From assembly GCA_020726505.1 (NCBI GenBank), contig JAHLEZ010000003.1:1550001-1614000 (forward strand): a stretch of DNA of 64,000 nucleotides, given 5' to 3'. The notes under the pieces were generated by a model. The model was not told where the DNA came from. It worked only from the letters and a program-made list of their open reading frames with translations, and did not search any database. This document shows positions 23,435-34,803 of this stretch, piece by piece. Every line of letters starts with the position of its first letter. The stretch's first letter is position 1. The DNA comes from Leptodontidium sp. MPI-SDFR-AT-0119. Its lineage: Eukaryota; Ascomycota; Leotiomycetes; Helotiales; Leptodontidiaceae. A program made the position numbers and the translations under genes.

Positions 23435-23464
<30 letters not shown>
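23435..23464. repeat. Poly-C tract of 30 bases
   Basis: Thirty consecutive C residues are followed by a CT-rich segment. The exact length is uncertain in any assembly. It lies just downstream of the broken hydrolase. Confidence 0.9.
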
Positions 23465-23466
<2 letters not shown>

Positions 23467-23493
23467 TCCCTCACCTCACCTACAACTTTCAAA

Positions 23494-23658
23494 ATGCACA
23501 TCATTAATCACTTTGCAATCATGGATCCGGGTAAACAAGGGCAGCCAAGTCAACCTATAGTCAAGCCTGACCCCAATGACCCCCGTCTTTTGGAGGAGTT
23601 GATCGAGATTCTGATCTGTCTGATACTCGGATCCAACAACTATGACGGAAGCGGTTGA
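23494..23658 (+). other. Short open frame, 54 codons, unknown
   Basis: An ATG preceded by a CT/CA-rich leader opens 54 codons. The translation is hydrophilic at first, then has a short LIEILICLILG stretch. A different frame just after it reads smoothly for about 25 residues, so this may be a relic of a longer gene. No family is recognised. Confidence 0.15.
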
Positions 23659-23659
23659 A

Positions 23660-25083
23660 GAGAAGGTTCTTTACGTTTGGATACAGTTACTTGCGCCAAA
23701 TCGGCGGCAATTCAGATATCGAAGAAACGCTTGCAGGCTGAGGATCTCGTTACCAGAGAGAATAATCCAGAAATTGATAATGAGAGATGGATGAACATCT
23801 AGGCAGGAAGCCTGATTAGTGTAGAAAGGCGAAGTTTTCTTTGGAGTGGTAAGTTGACGTACTTGCAAGAAGGTCTAGATACTAACTTAGATAGCAATGA
23901 AAGAAATATGCGAATCTTCTCAGAGACTTTAAACTCGGCTTCAACTCACCTTCGCTGTTTGAGAAAAATTATGGCCATCTATTCAGCACGACTCGTAGTG
24001 TTCGGAATCAGACCAGATTGTGTTCAATCCAAATCACGGTTGAGCTAGATGACGTCGGAAAGGGAAGTCGGAACGGGAAGCGGTACTGGGATTGTTAAGT
24101 CTTTAGATTGCTATTCTAGACTTGGGATGGAACAATAATATGGCTCGACAGAATGAGGGGAGAGCGCAGGACGACAAGTTTAGTATTCAAAACTCGAGTG
24201 ACAGTTCCGGCGTGTTGGCACCGCCTATTCCATCTTCGATTCATGATTGAGAGTAAGTCAAGGAAATGGTTCACACCAATTCTTGTTGACACTTGGCTAC
24301 AAAAAAGGTATTTGAGAGGTATTTAGCAAGAAACGCAGCTGTCAGAAGGGATCAAGAAAGCCTTTGGTTTAACACAAATCAATAATCTGATCCTTGGGCA
24401 TTCCTTCGTGTTTCCTCGCGTCTTCTCAAGTAAATACTCGTCCTGCTCTCATCCGCTTAGAGCCTTGGGCACTCTCTCAATCCTATAATTCTCAGATTCG
24501 CACAGGAGGTACCTGTGTGACACTACTCAGCGGGGCCTACCAACATCTCAACTCATCTTTTCTGAGCAGCAAGAACAATCAGCGTTGCCAGAAATTCTAC
24601 TTATTTTGCAAAAATAAGTGATCGATTCGAGGGATATATGTGGTATCGAGCTAGAATATAGAGTTCTGTAGAGTAGAAAGAGCTTCTTCGTGTCATTAGA
24701 TGGATAGTGAACCCAGATGTGCTCAGGACTGATGTCAATTCGGAGTTCGATGCTGGGTAAGTTCGAAGTGAGACCTCTGTGCCTGAATATCCGTTAGTTT
24801 TGTCAAGGGATGCATGTTTGCGCAATCGTGGACATCATCTCTTTCTTCTAATGTCAACCAAGAAGTTCCGATGCATTTTTGGCAGAGGTTCCCGCTCAAG
24901 AAGTTTTAATGTGTGGTGTGTCAGCGTCATTAGCTTAAATCAATTAAAAGGCCAGAGAAGTAAACAATCGTACAAACCGACTTAAAGCAAAGAAACGGAG
25001 CGAGAACATCACGATAGCATAAATCCACAAAATTCACAGCAAGAAGTCAAAGAAGGTTGTAAATGTATAGATTTCCTCCGACG

Positions 25084-25084
<1 letters not shown>
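23660..25084. other. Gene-poor stretch
   Basis: Only short frames with no domain are present. No repeat family was recognised. Confidence 0.45.

Positions 25085-25159
<75 letters not shown>
25085..25159. repeat. Compound CA/CT microsatellite
   Basis: About 41 bases of CA repeats pass directly into about 34 bases of CT repeats. Frames across it are artefacts of the repeat. Confidence 0.95.
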
Positions 25160-25162
<3 letters not shown>

Positions 25163-25510
25163 CTTCCTTCACAAAATATACTCCAACTGACGTGATTGAT
25201 GTCTTGTCCAAACTAAACTGGTAGTGAAACCAAGTATCTATCCATCCATACACCCTCATAAGGGAGAGAAAAAACACAAACTCCGTCGCCATGATGTTGT
25301 AAATGCCGCTCATTTTTGTTCGCTCAACGCTTGCTTGCTTGCTGTCCGTGCACATTCCAGAGAAAACAATTCGTCAACATCCATCCACATTCTTCATCTC
25401 TACCTTGATAACACCCTAGACAACACAAAAAATTCCAGTCCTACATGACTCTTGATCCTGTCCCCGTCGTGTTCGAGTGGTGATTGATGTTCGGCATAAT
25501 ATCGTCGACC

Positions 25511-27700
25511 TCAATGTCCCCAACCCAGATTCTCCAAAGTCGATCTAGCATCACCAGCACTCATACCGCTGACACCCAAAGCCCTGACTTGGGTTCCCTT
25601 CCTCAGCCTCTGAAGTCCGATGGCGACCTTCCAACTCTCTTCTTCAGAGATGACAAAGACATACTTCTTGCCCTCTTGATCACGGATGCTAGCCCTCAAG
25701 ACATGTAGTCTTGCGGTCTTCAGTTCTCCTGTCTGATTCCCACGATTGTCAGTTCTCAAATTATCCCTAGAAGGCGACGACGAGCCAACAGAAGAGCCAT
25801 AAGCTGAATCAGATACAGACGAGCGACTGTCGTAGGAACTCGCACTATAAGCAGAAGACGCAGAAGAACTCGCACGCAAACGACAATTGGTTTTGCAAAG
25901 CGACAACATTTCGACAAGGAGCGCATCGGTCTCTTCGGAGCTGGCAGGTTTCTCCTTATCCAAGCCCCAGAGTCGACGAAAATTATTTTGCTTGTGAGGA
26001 GCATTCGAAGCAGCGCGCGCAGATGCAGAATTACCAGCGGGGTCCTGGCGGAAAGATGGACACCATACCTCTACGAGTTTCATTGTCCAAGCCTTGACGT
26101 CCCACTCTCGTTGTGGGACGCCACGGACATCATCATCGATAAACAAACCCTCGGTCGTGATTCTGAGAATTAGCCCGTCTGTTACTGGTCCTATTCCGGA
26201 GATGAGTTGCGAGGTTGGCGTTCTAAGGAAGGCGTTGTTGAAAGAGTATACGGCCTTTATAACGATCTTGTCGGGATCCTTGGTGCTATACGGACCTCGA
26301 TGTGACGGAGGTGGAGTAGTTCGAGACGTCGAATGCGATGCAGCGTAAGACGACTCGGAGTAAAGTGATGAGAGCGACTTCTTGTGCTGCATGGGTTTCT
26401 TGGGTTTGTCATACGGTCGGTAAGAGTGTGTCTCTTCGGCATCTTTGTAGGTTCGTGCGGTTGGGGGAGGGGGAGGTCTCTTGGGGGGTGAAGGAGGGTT
26501 GGGGCGAGGCGGATCAGGAGTGACAGGCCGTCCTTGAGGCCAAGGGTTCGTCTTCTCTCCAACAGCGGAAAAGGCATAAGTACTTCCCCTAGGCTTATTT
26601 GATTCTTCTTCCTCCTTCTTTTTCTGTTCACGAGCTGCTCGTTCTGCTCGTTCGCGAGCTTCCCTCTCTCTCGCCTCGTTCAGCCTCTTCTCCAGAATTT
26701 CGAGGTCTTTCCGTTTCTTGTCAAGAGCCTCTTCTTCTCTCCTCTTCCTGTCTTTCTCTTGAGTTTCGTCTGCCTTCCTCTTTGCTTCTTCTGCCCTCTT
26801 CTTTACTTCGTCTGCCCTTTTCTTTGCTTCTTCTGCCTTTCTCTTAGCTTCACGGGCGTCCTCTTCGGCCTTTTGTCTTGCCTGTCGAGCCTCTTCATCT
26901 CTCTTCTTGGCCTCACGAGCTTCACGTTCCCGAGCCTCCTTTTCTCGTGCTTCTCGGAGTTTTTTCTCAAGCTCCTCTTTTCGTTTCTTTTCGGCTTCCC
27001 TGGCTTTGTTTTCTTCCTGTTTCTTTTTGGTCTCTTCACGAGCCTTCTCCCATGCACTTCTTGCAGCCCCACTTGCTCCGGCTCCAGCTGAGGCATTTCC
27101 ATTTGTATTAGGTCCTCCGCCTCCAGCCGTACCGGCACCGCTTGCACCTGGCGGTGATCGTTGCCATGATGATGGTTTGGGCCCTCCTGGCGCAGGTCCG
27201 GCTCCAGGCATGGGTCCACCTCCCCCTCCGCCAGGCATTGGCCCGGCTCCTGGCATAGGTCCAGTACCAGGAGGTGGACCACTTGCGTAGCCATTGGAGT
27301 GTGAATTCGAATGTGAATTGGGATGTGGTCCGGAATTAGGACTTGGTCCATTGCTGCCACCTCCACCTGGCCCTGGTCCTCCGTCTGTTTGTATCCGCCC
27401 CAATGCCCAAGCACCTACACCGACTGCCAACATGAGCATTATCATTCCAGCTCCTCCAGCTCCTTTCACGCTGTTCCACCATGCTTGCACTGCGGGTGCT
27501 AATGCTGAGCCCACCACAACAAGTATAAGAGCTGAGGCAAAGCCTGCAGCAAAGCTGTTGACATTTGGCTTTAGTGAAGGTAGATACAGGAAGCCGGACC
27601 CCGCCGAATGCTCTGGTATGATGAAGATGTCGTATTTCCCATTCGGCAGACCCGATGATTTTGGGTTCTCCCCATGCGGAGGTGGTGGGGGAGGGTTCAT
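25511..27700 (-). CDS. Large membrane-anchored coiled-coil protein, conserved fungal type, function unknown
   Basis: An intronless gene of 729 residues beginning with a poly-proline N-terminus. Two hydrophobic segments follow at about residues 50-72 and 82-101. Next come a Gly/Pro/Asn/Ser-rich linker (about 106-205) and a highly charged Glu/Lys/Arg/Ala coiled coil (about 210-370) with many EAREKEAREREAREAKKRD-like repeats. After a proline-rich segment (SPPKRPPPPP) the last 250 residues look globular, with blocks KIVIKAVYSFNNAF, LILRITTEGLFIDDDVRG and GKKYVFVISEEESWKVAI. The layout suggests a membrane tether or scaffold with a folded C-terminal domain, perhaps PH-like, but I do not recognise the family. 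Strong base-composition bias in the middle gives long shadow frames on the other strand. Confidence 0.8.
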   Translation of the reverse strand: MNPPPPPPHGENPKSSGLPNGKYDIFIIPEHSAGSGFLYLPSLKPNVNSFAAGFASALILVVVGSALAPAVQAWWNSVKGAGGAGMIMLMLAVGVGAWALGRIQTDGGPGPGGGGSNGPSPNSGPHPNSHSNSHSNGYASGPPPGTGPMPGAGPMPGGGGGGPMPGAGPAPGGPKPSSWQRSPPGASGAGTAGGGGPNTNGNASAGAGASGAARSAWEKAREETKKKQEENKAREAEKKRKEELEKKLREAREKEAREREAREAKKRDEEARQARQKAEEDAREAKRKAEEAKKRADEVKKRAEEAKRKADETQEKDRKRREEEALDKKRKDLEILEKRLNEAREREARERAERAAREQKKKEEEESNKPRGSTYAFSAVGEKTNPWPQGRPVTPDPPRPNPPSPPKRPPPPPTARTYKDAEETHSYRPYDKPKKPMQHKKSLSSLYSESSYAASHSTSRTTPPPSHRGPYSTKDPDKIVIKAVYSFNNAFLRTPTSQLISGIGPVTDGLILRITTEGLFIDDDVRGVPQREWDVKAWTMKLVEVWCPSFRQDPAGNSASARAASNAPHKQNNFRRLWGLDKEKPASSEETDALLVEMLSLCKTNCRLRASSSASSAYSASSYDSRSSVSDSAYGSSVGSSSPSRDNLRTDNRGNQTGELKTARLHVLRASIRDQEGKKYVFVISEEESWKVAIGLQRLRKGTQVRALGVSGMSAGDARSTLENLGWGH

Positions 27701-28394
27701 GGCTCCGTTGCTGTTCTACGAAGTCGGAATTCGTTGGGCGTGCACCAGCTCCAACGGTCTATGTACAACAGCACGGCTTCGATGGCCAATTCTCCGTCTC
27801 GGATGGTATCTATGTCAGGGGTATCTCAGAAGTTCGTAGTAGGGTCATTAGGTCGTGAAGAAACTGGCTGGAAGACGTCAGTTGCTGTGTGGTCATCAGG
27901 GAGCTCAATGTCAACGGACCTGAATCGCAGCAACGCAAACAGAGCACAACGCACGCAGAGAATTGACAAGTCTGTAGGCACAGAGGGGGGGCTCCAGACT
28001 CCTCGATGTAACAAAGGTATTGTTTTCTGCAACGGTCGCACCGTTTCGAGTCGTTTGCCGGTGTTGATCGTGGAGTCGGTCGCTACGCAGCCAGCGGCGG
28101 AGGAGTCGAGTGCCAATCTGTTTACCAGGTTTGCAGGGAAAAAAGTTCGGCTACCTGGACGCTAGCACAGCGTCGTCCCGTACGGTACTCACCCAGCTCT
28201 AATCTTGCTGCAGCTGCACCACGATACGGAAATCCTTTCACCCAAGGGCGTGACGGCTTGCCGGCGCACCCTCGAGATTGTTATTGGGCCAGTTTCAAAT
28301 TCCCCGAGATGTTAATCTTCAGCATCTGATATGAGCGGCGATGGATTGGGAGCTGGAGCGTCACATTTTACAGCGGCGAAGGTCCGAGAACTTT

Positions 28395-28423
28395 GGCCCT
28401 GGCCGGGCCCTGGCCGGGCCCTG
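28395..28423. repeat. Tandem repeat of GGCCCTGGCCG
   Basis: About 2.6 head-to-tail copies of an 11-base unit. No function is evident. Confidence 0.8.
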
Positions 28424-31414
28424 TCTTCTTCACTTTCTTCTTCTTTATTCTCCTCCTCTGGCTGCACTGCGCACCTTCCACAATTCCCTCCCTCATCTCA
28501 CTCCCCCACGCCCACACGCCATCACGCCCTCACGCCCACCGCCTGGAAATCAAAACAAAGCAAAGCAGCGAATACGACTCGAGGACGCTTTTCTGCCACG
28601 TCGACTCGTCGAGAGGTTCCAATGTTACAGCAGTCTCCACCGACAAACAGCGAATAGCGACAACAACAGTGGCACAAACAGAGAGATGTTGCATCAGCGC
28701 CTGCACTCGGTGCTGATGTGCGTTCGCAAGAGGGAAGGGCTCGCCATTCCCAGCTCCACAGGGCTTTTTCACTCGGTCACACGGCAGCCAAGTGGCCAGA
28801 GGGACAAGGTTTTGGGCGATAGTCAAGGGGACGGGCCGCGAGTAGGAGAGCAGTGTTGACAGTTCGCGCCATTCTCGAAATCTATTGGACCGCGGCGCGT
28901 CGGATGCTTCGCGTCGTTGCTCTAGGCGACGGGGCTTTGGATGCTGTCCAGCTCGGGGAGTTGTTGGGATGACATGACGTACCGGGGGCGGCTGGATAGG
29001 GTGGACGACATGGGGACATTGGCCAATTCCAGGGGGGCTGATATTTAGTGGTCTGAGGACAACATCTCCGAAATCCTTCATTTGTTGAGATCGACTGAAT
29101 GGTGAACGAAGATTGGAACATCGAAGCACTCACTCACATTATTCTGTAAGAACCGACGGAATTGCGAATTCTTGTCGAATACTCCTAGCGTGTGGAAGAC
29201 CAACCCCCAAAGCTGCCGTTTGACTGCCAAGGATATTGATGTTGCCAAGAATGGGGAACCAGGTTGAAGGGTATCGACATTGTCGTACAAACTTCGAAGG
29301 ACTCGAGCTGCCTAAATGGCCGCATGTCTTGAGAGGTCAACTCGGTTGGCTGAAGGAAACAACGGCAATTGGGGTTTTGCAAACGAACCAAAACATCGAG
29401 CAATGGTCACAGGCGGCCCGCCGTCAGGTACTGCTTATCATGCTTAATCTGCGGAAGGCCAGCACTGGTATGTAATTCCTGCCCCCCAACATGGTTTCTA
29501 CTTATTCGAGAGAAATTTTGGGGCCCTATTTGTTTTGTCCAAAGCCAAAGATTAACACGCATAGCGGCCCGCGCCGCATTCATGCGGTGGCTCATGGCTG
29601 GCCTTGAAACGGGGAGAACCTGCTCTCAATACTCGCAATAGCCTGCCTAAAACATCCTGGTCTTTTTACTTTGTATTTCCACACGAAACGTCTCCTAGGA
29701 GCTGTGTCAAAGCCCTTCTCTTATTTCACAGCTTCCTCAAGGCCGCTGCTTTAACCATATAACGTCGGCCTCATGGAAGGCTGAAGTGAAAACCAGTTGG
29801 CTCAAAGTACACTGGGCTTCATCAGCCCAATGTTCGAAGATGCCAGAGCGAATTTACAGCCAATCTGTACTTGATTGAGATTCGAGGGCAAATATTTCAA
29901 TGTCCTAGACAGTAGGGCCTTTTTCCTCATTGAGTGGACTGAAACTTGAGCTTCGCCTGAGATTCAGACTTGGATCTTTCTCACTCGTCAAGGCACCAGA
30001 TAGTACTACCTTATTTACGACGACGCACGCATACTACTACTGCGATCCGAAGGATAGCGATCACGCTCCAGTAATGCAATAGATGCAAATAATTGACGTA
30101 TCAAACGGGGAGATGACAACCTAGGCAGAGATAGCTAGCTAAAATGAATATATTGAATACGCTCTATAGATTTTGAAGTTGTGATCTCGGTATCAGCATC
30201 TCGTAGCACCCTTCTTGGGGCTATCCCGATATGGCAAGAGGCAGCACTGGGAGCAAGTCCCACCCACATGAAAATAATTGTGAAGACGGCAGGATCGCTC
30301 ATTGTCTCGCTGCAACTCACAGTTTCATAGAGCAGGTTTCAATTATCTCCCTAGCAACACAATGTTCAAAGAGTGATACTGGAGCATCAGAGGCTACGAA
30401 TCAGTGTCCGTAAATTCCCGTGGAGTGCCAGAGAATATTGCCCACCATCGCCAGATCACATTCCAAATTCAAGAACAAACCAGATTCTATTAAATGGGGC
30501 TTATGTGTTGAGGTAATCAGTCACCTTTCAAATGGGATGCTTTCTCTGGCTCTGGTTCGGGTTGAGAAGGCCGAAGTCAAGGTGATAAAGCCACTCATCT
30601 AGCTGCTACGACAGCAAGACAACCAATAACTGTAATAGGTGAAATGTCAGGAGCTTCTTTTTGAAGTAGTACTCTAACGAAAATTTCCCTGTTCTCGTAC
30701 TTGTCAACAGCAGAATTTCGTCGACAGACATTCGATCTCCGATCTACAACGGCACACCTCCTCGGATCAGAGCAACCCACTCTGTGGTGTCTCAAAAATG
30801 AGATTGATATCGAGCTTCTTGGACAATCCACGAATTTAGCACTGCCGGATGATGGCGGAGATCGATCACGTCAATCACCTTCACGCCTACGAACCAACTT
30901 TCGAAAACGAACGCTTGGTTACAGGGCAACATAGCTACCAGGCCCCCACACTATATCCCATCGGGGCAACACAGGAGAAGAAAGGGAACTTTATGTCAAT
31001 TATCCGAAAATTAGATGGCAGGTAAAATAGTGCCAGCTTTCGCTACAAACACTCCGACTCCCAAGTAAACAAACGCCATTTCCAGACCATACACAAATTC
31101 ACCACAAAACGTTGGTCAGATTACGACCTAGACATCCCTTAATTCCCTCGTTGAGATTACTAATGAAAAATCCCAATCTCGCCCAAGGGAATGCCAGGTC
31201 TCTTTGAGTTTCTCGATCCAGTGTCTACATGGCCCCTGAGAGGCGAGTCTCATGAGTCACGGGTCCGTCCCACCAGCATCTCACTCACCATCATCTTTGA
31301 AAATACCCCATTTAAAGAATTGAAACCCCCCCCCCAAATCAACTCAACCCTGTACTTGCATCTCCAATATCATGCCACGCCACAGCGTCAAACACCACCG
31401 AATTCAATTTTGAA

Positions 31415-31675
31415 ATGCCCACAGTTTCAGACGACATCATCAACCAGGACCAGCGTGTTATACCACCAATGCATCCCCCACATTCTAGCATTATCATCCA
31501 AGTACCTATTCAGCTGTCTTCTCCAAAGTTGTTGGCACAGCGTCCTGGACTTATTCTTCCATTCCAGCCTCATCACCAGATTTTCCACCTCAGAGTTAGA
31601 GGAAAACAAAACATTAAGCGAGTCCTCAGCCCTGCAATTCCCGTCGCAGCAACCATAACATCCATATCACTTTAG
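31415..31675 (+). CDS. Possible small protein, 86 residues, unknown
   Basis: The ATG follows a CAAC-rich stretch resembling a fungal 5' leader. The product is basic at the C-terminal half and has no signal peptide, membrane segment or known motif. An overlapping longer frame starts at 31191. Coding status is doubtful. Confidence 0.15.
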   Translation: MPTVSDDIINQDQRVIPPMHPPHSSIIIQVPIQLSSPKLLAQRPGLILPFQPHHQIFHLRVRGKQNIKRVLSPAIPVAATITSISL

Positions 31676-32485
31676 CTAGGTACACTCCATCCATTCTTTC
31701 AAAAGCAGCTCCATCTCCGGTATGCACAATCACTCAGATATAGAAACCTATCAGATAAAACTTGACATCGGGTGCATCTATTTTTTTTCATTAGAGTGTA
31801 GAGGAAATGGCCCAAAGTCCCACAGATATTTCTCAGAACACCCCCACTTTGTCAGAGACACAGGCTCCGAGTTTTCAGCCACAGTAATCGTCGTTATGAG
31901 AGGCCGAATTATGGGAAGAGCCCACTGTGGTGTTCTGTTTCTGTTTATCTTCTGTTCACAGCACGCGAAGGGAGTAATGTGGCATGCATCAGTAAAGAAA
32001 TGAAAGGTCATTTGGGAATGAAAATTTGTAAAATCATCTAGAATAAAGTGATCAAGCCAACTAATTTACCTTATCAGAGGCTCATCGTTCAAGGAAAACT
32101 TATTGCGAGCACTTCTGTGCATTTTGCCAGGGATTTTCAAATTATACAAGTTCGACGTTGATAGATGCCTATTTCATCATAAAAGCGGCAGCGAAGTGCG
32201 TAGACATACAAGAGTGGGAAGAAAATGGTTGATTCCGAAATATGTGTTTGCACAAAGAAGGTATTGCACCCAGGCCCTAGAAAGTAAACCCCGCTCATAT
32301 TACAACAAAAATACTATACAAAAAGCCTCTGCAAAACGTGAACCCTCAAGAACTCCATGCTAAAGGGCAATTTGGATCGTAAATACAACCACCACCACCT
32401 ACCCACCGCCACTCGAGAAGAAGAACGATTTGCAAGATCGACGTTGCGAAGAAGAGGATTCGCAAGACCCGTTCAATGGATCTGT

Positions 32486-33610
32486 TCAAGAGATCCTGCC
32501 AACCCTCTTCTTCGCAACCTCGATCTTCCTTCCCACTCGATCTACATCCTCATCAACCCTCTTCAGCATCTCGTTCTGCAACTCCAGCTCGCCGTGGATA
32601 GCTAGTCCCATCTCCTTCTGCCTTCGCACAATCTTGGCGAGTTCCTCAACGTCTAGATCTTGGTCTTGCATCATCTGTTTCTGTAGCTGGACGACACCTT
32701 CATTGTCCAGCTCGCGGGTCTTGTCCGTTTCAGGGACAGGTGCTCCCAGGACTCTGCCTGAAGGTCGACTAACATTTGGTCCGAAGAGCGCACTCTTGTC
32801 CTGTTGTGTAGCAGCAGCATTCCCACTACCACTCCCCTTATGCTGTCCCTTAACCGCAAGACTAACAGCCAATTTCTCCAAACCCTCCTTCTCAACCTTC
32901 GCACTCCCCAATAAATCCCTCCTCCTCCTCAACTCTCCAGCTCCAACCTTCCCCTCAGTCCCCCTCTTCTCGCTTTCACTCATAATCCTCAGCCCATCCT
33001 CCAGATTCCCCAACAAGCCCCCAGCCTTAACAAGACACCTCTTCGCATTCGCGCCCGCTTCATGCTGCGCCTGGGGCGTCGTAGCCCCATCCCTCCTACC
33101 CAGGAACAGTCTCGCATCATGAAGCTGACCCTTCATCTCCCTATGCAAATCCAACCATACCCCCGGATCAGAAGCAACCTGCCCAGCACCCACGATGCCC
33201 AGCCGCTGATTCGCCTGCACGAGCTCATTCCTTGCACTGCTCCCACTCCCGCTGCTCGACGAAGGCAGGTTGAGGAAACTCCTCCACACGCTCGTCTCCC
33301 GCCATCGCTTGTCGGGACTCTCTGCTATGGCTTGGAGATAGGCTTCTAGGCCTGCGCGCCGCGTCTCTGTGAGTTCGGGGGAGGAGGCCGTGGATTTGAA
33401 CCAGGATTTCGCGGGGAGGGGTGCGGGTGGGGGAGTGGAGACGAGGGAGGTGAGTTGTGTGTGCAGGGCAGAGAAGTCGGAGTAGCGCTTCTGAACAACG
33501 AATGTGCGGAGGGGAAGACGTAGGCTGATGTTGTAGAGGGTGTAGGGTTTGGTGTTTTGGTCTGAGGAGAGGATTGTGGAGGGGATGGTGATTTCGAGGG
33601 GGGGCGCCAT
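32486..33610 (-). CDS. VAM7: Vam7-like PX-domain Qc-SNARE
   Basis: An intronless gene of 374 residues. An N-terminal PX domain (about 1-115) has YTLYNISLRLPLRTFVVQKR, with the RYSDF motif that contacts PI3P. A middle low-complexity helical region follows. The C-terminal 60 residues form a Qc-SNARE helix, LQKQMMQDQDLDVEELAKIV through NEMLKRVDEDVDRV, with the zero-layer glutamine in LELQNEML. There is no transmembrane helix, as expected for Vam7, which is recruited by PI3P and the HOPS complex to the vacuole membrane for homotypic and late-endosome fusion. The start ATG at 33610 is the only good one. The identification is firm from the domain pair and order. Confidence 0.93.
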   Translation of the reverse strand: MAPPLEITIPSTILSSDQNTKPYTLYNISLRLPLRTFVVQKRYSDFSALHTQLTSLVSTPPPAPLPAKSWFKSTASSPELTETRRAGLEAYLQAIAESPDKRWRETSVWRSFLNLPSSSSGSGSSARNELVQANQRLGIVGAGQVASDPGVWLDLHREMKGQLHDARLFLGRRDGATTPQAQHEAGANAKRCLVKAGGLLGNLEDGLRIMSESEKRGTEGKVGAGELRRRRDLLGSAKVEKEGLEKLAVSLAVKGQHKGSGSGNAAATQQDKSALFGPNVSRPSGRVLGAPVPETDKTRELDNEGVVQLQKQMMQDQDLDVEELAKIVRRQKEMGLAIHGELELQNEMLKRVDEDVDRVGRKIEVAKKRVGRIS

Positions 33611-34803
33611 TGTTGGCTGTGAAGTTGTATCTCTGCTAGAAGTTGGATCTTCGATGGCTTTCGTATAGTACAGGAGTCTGCTAGTCTCGATATGTTGATG
33701 GATGAGTATTAACGTAGTCGTAAAGCGTATGTGTGTCTAGGTATGACTTGATGTTGTATTTAGCCTTCCTTGAATGGAGCTCGTGACAGGGATATGCGGG
33801 TCATTGGCTTAGCGGCGGATAAGCCACTCGGGAACCAATTGATTTGAGTGCAGATTGTATGTTTTGGTCGGTCCAGCTAGTACCTTAGCCATCACTAATT
33901 TATGAGTGCCGACATGAGGAAGAAGCTTTCTCTAGAAAATCTGTCTCGGGAGATTATATTCATGTAGTGAATAGTTCCATCTATCGCCCTGATTCAGCTG
34001 CAACTGACAAACTCCCAAGGTCCCCTCTCACAATATTTACTTGGTCTGAATTTCACCAGATCATTCTCGATATACTAATTTGGATCTCAGAAGACTATTG
34101 TAAGATAGTGAAGAGAAACGTAATGATCTTCGGGCACAGACTATGAAAGCTGAAAGCGAGTAGATTGTTAAATTCGAGACGCCTTAGGCTGAATATGCTG
34201 CTTGATATACCTTGACATTACGAAAAAAGATAGAACTTCGAGCTTAGACTTGCTCATTCATACGTACACGTGCACAAGGGGTGGGACGGGGATTTAGGGA
34301 GAACGCTGGAAAGCCAGAAATTATTCTTTGAGTAGCTTTTCCACGGTCCCATATCTCGATGATGAAAGGAGCTTCACCGAACTGTGGCCAGAAAGAATCG
34401 AGAACAGAAGGAGCGGAAAGAAAAAGAAAATCCTGGTATAACATGGAGAAGAAAATGTACAGTAGCTATATTGTTGGTAGGTCCAAACCTTACAAATGCT
34501 TTGGCTCAGATCTCTCGAAGCTAGCTCAACTGAACAAACGGTCACACAGCCGAGGCATACAAAGCGTTGAAAAAAAAAAATCTTGAATTGATTCTCAGAA
34601 CCTGAAATCCTCTATCCGATCCAGTGTGTGTCGTGTCGCTATGAAAAGTCTGCAGACGCACTGAAGGAACCATCGGAACCCATAATTCATGCATCTCTCT
34701 TCGTATGCTCGAGTAACTCCAACAGCCAAAGAGAATCAATTTTGCAGGTCACTGCAGTGTGTGCCCATCGCCCATCAAGTCATCATCTTGGTCATTAGGG
34801 AGT
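33611..34803. other. Intergenic stretch, 1.2 kb
   Basis: It lies upstream of VAM7 and downstream of the EB1 gene. No gene is seen. Confidence 0.45.

Larger units (their letters stand above)
27701..32485. other. Gene-free stretch, 4.8 kb
   Basis: The first part is the promoter of the coiled-coil protein gene. Between about 28.3 and 29.1 kb long frames exist on both strands but carry no domain and disagree with one another. An 86-codon frame at 31415-31675 starts after a CAAC-rich leader; it is noted as weak. A small GC-rich tandem repeat lies at 28395-28423. Confidence 0.45.

Noticed and set aside
25047..25355. A 102-codon minus-strand frame with Arg-Glu and Cys-Val repeats
   Set aside because: It is produced by the CA/CT microsatellite.
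26599..27839. Several plus-strand frames rich in Ser, Phe, Leu or Pro
   Set aside because: They are shadows of the biased coiled-coil and Gly/Pro-rich coding sequence on the minus strand.
28341..29129. Overlapping long frames on both strands
   Set aside because: They conflict with each other, show no motif or splice structure, and lie in GC-rich promoter-like DNA.
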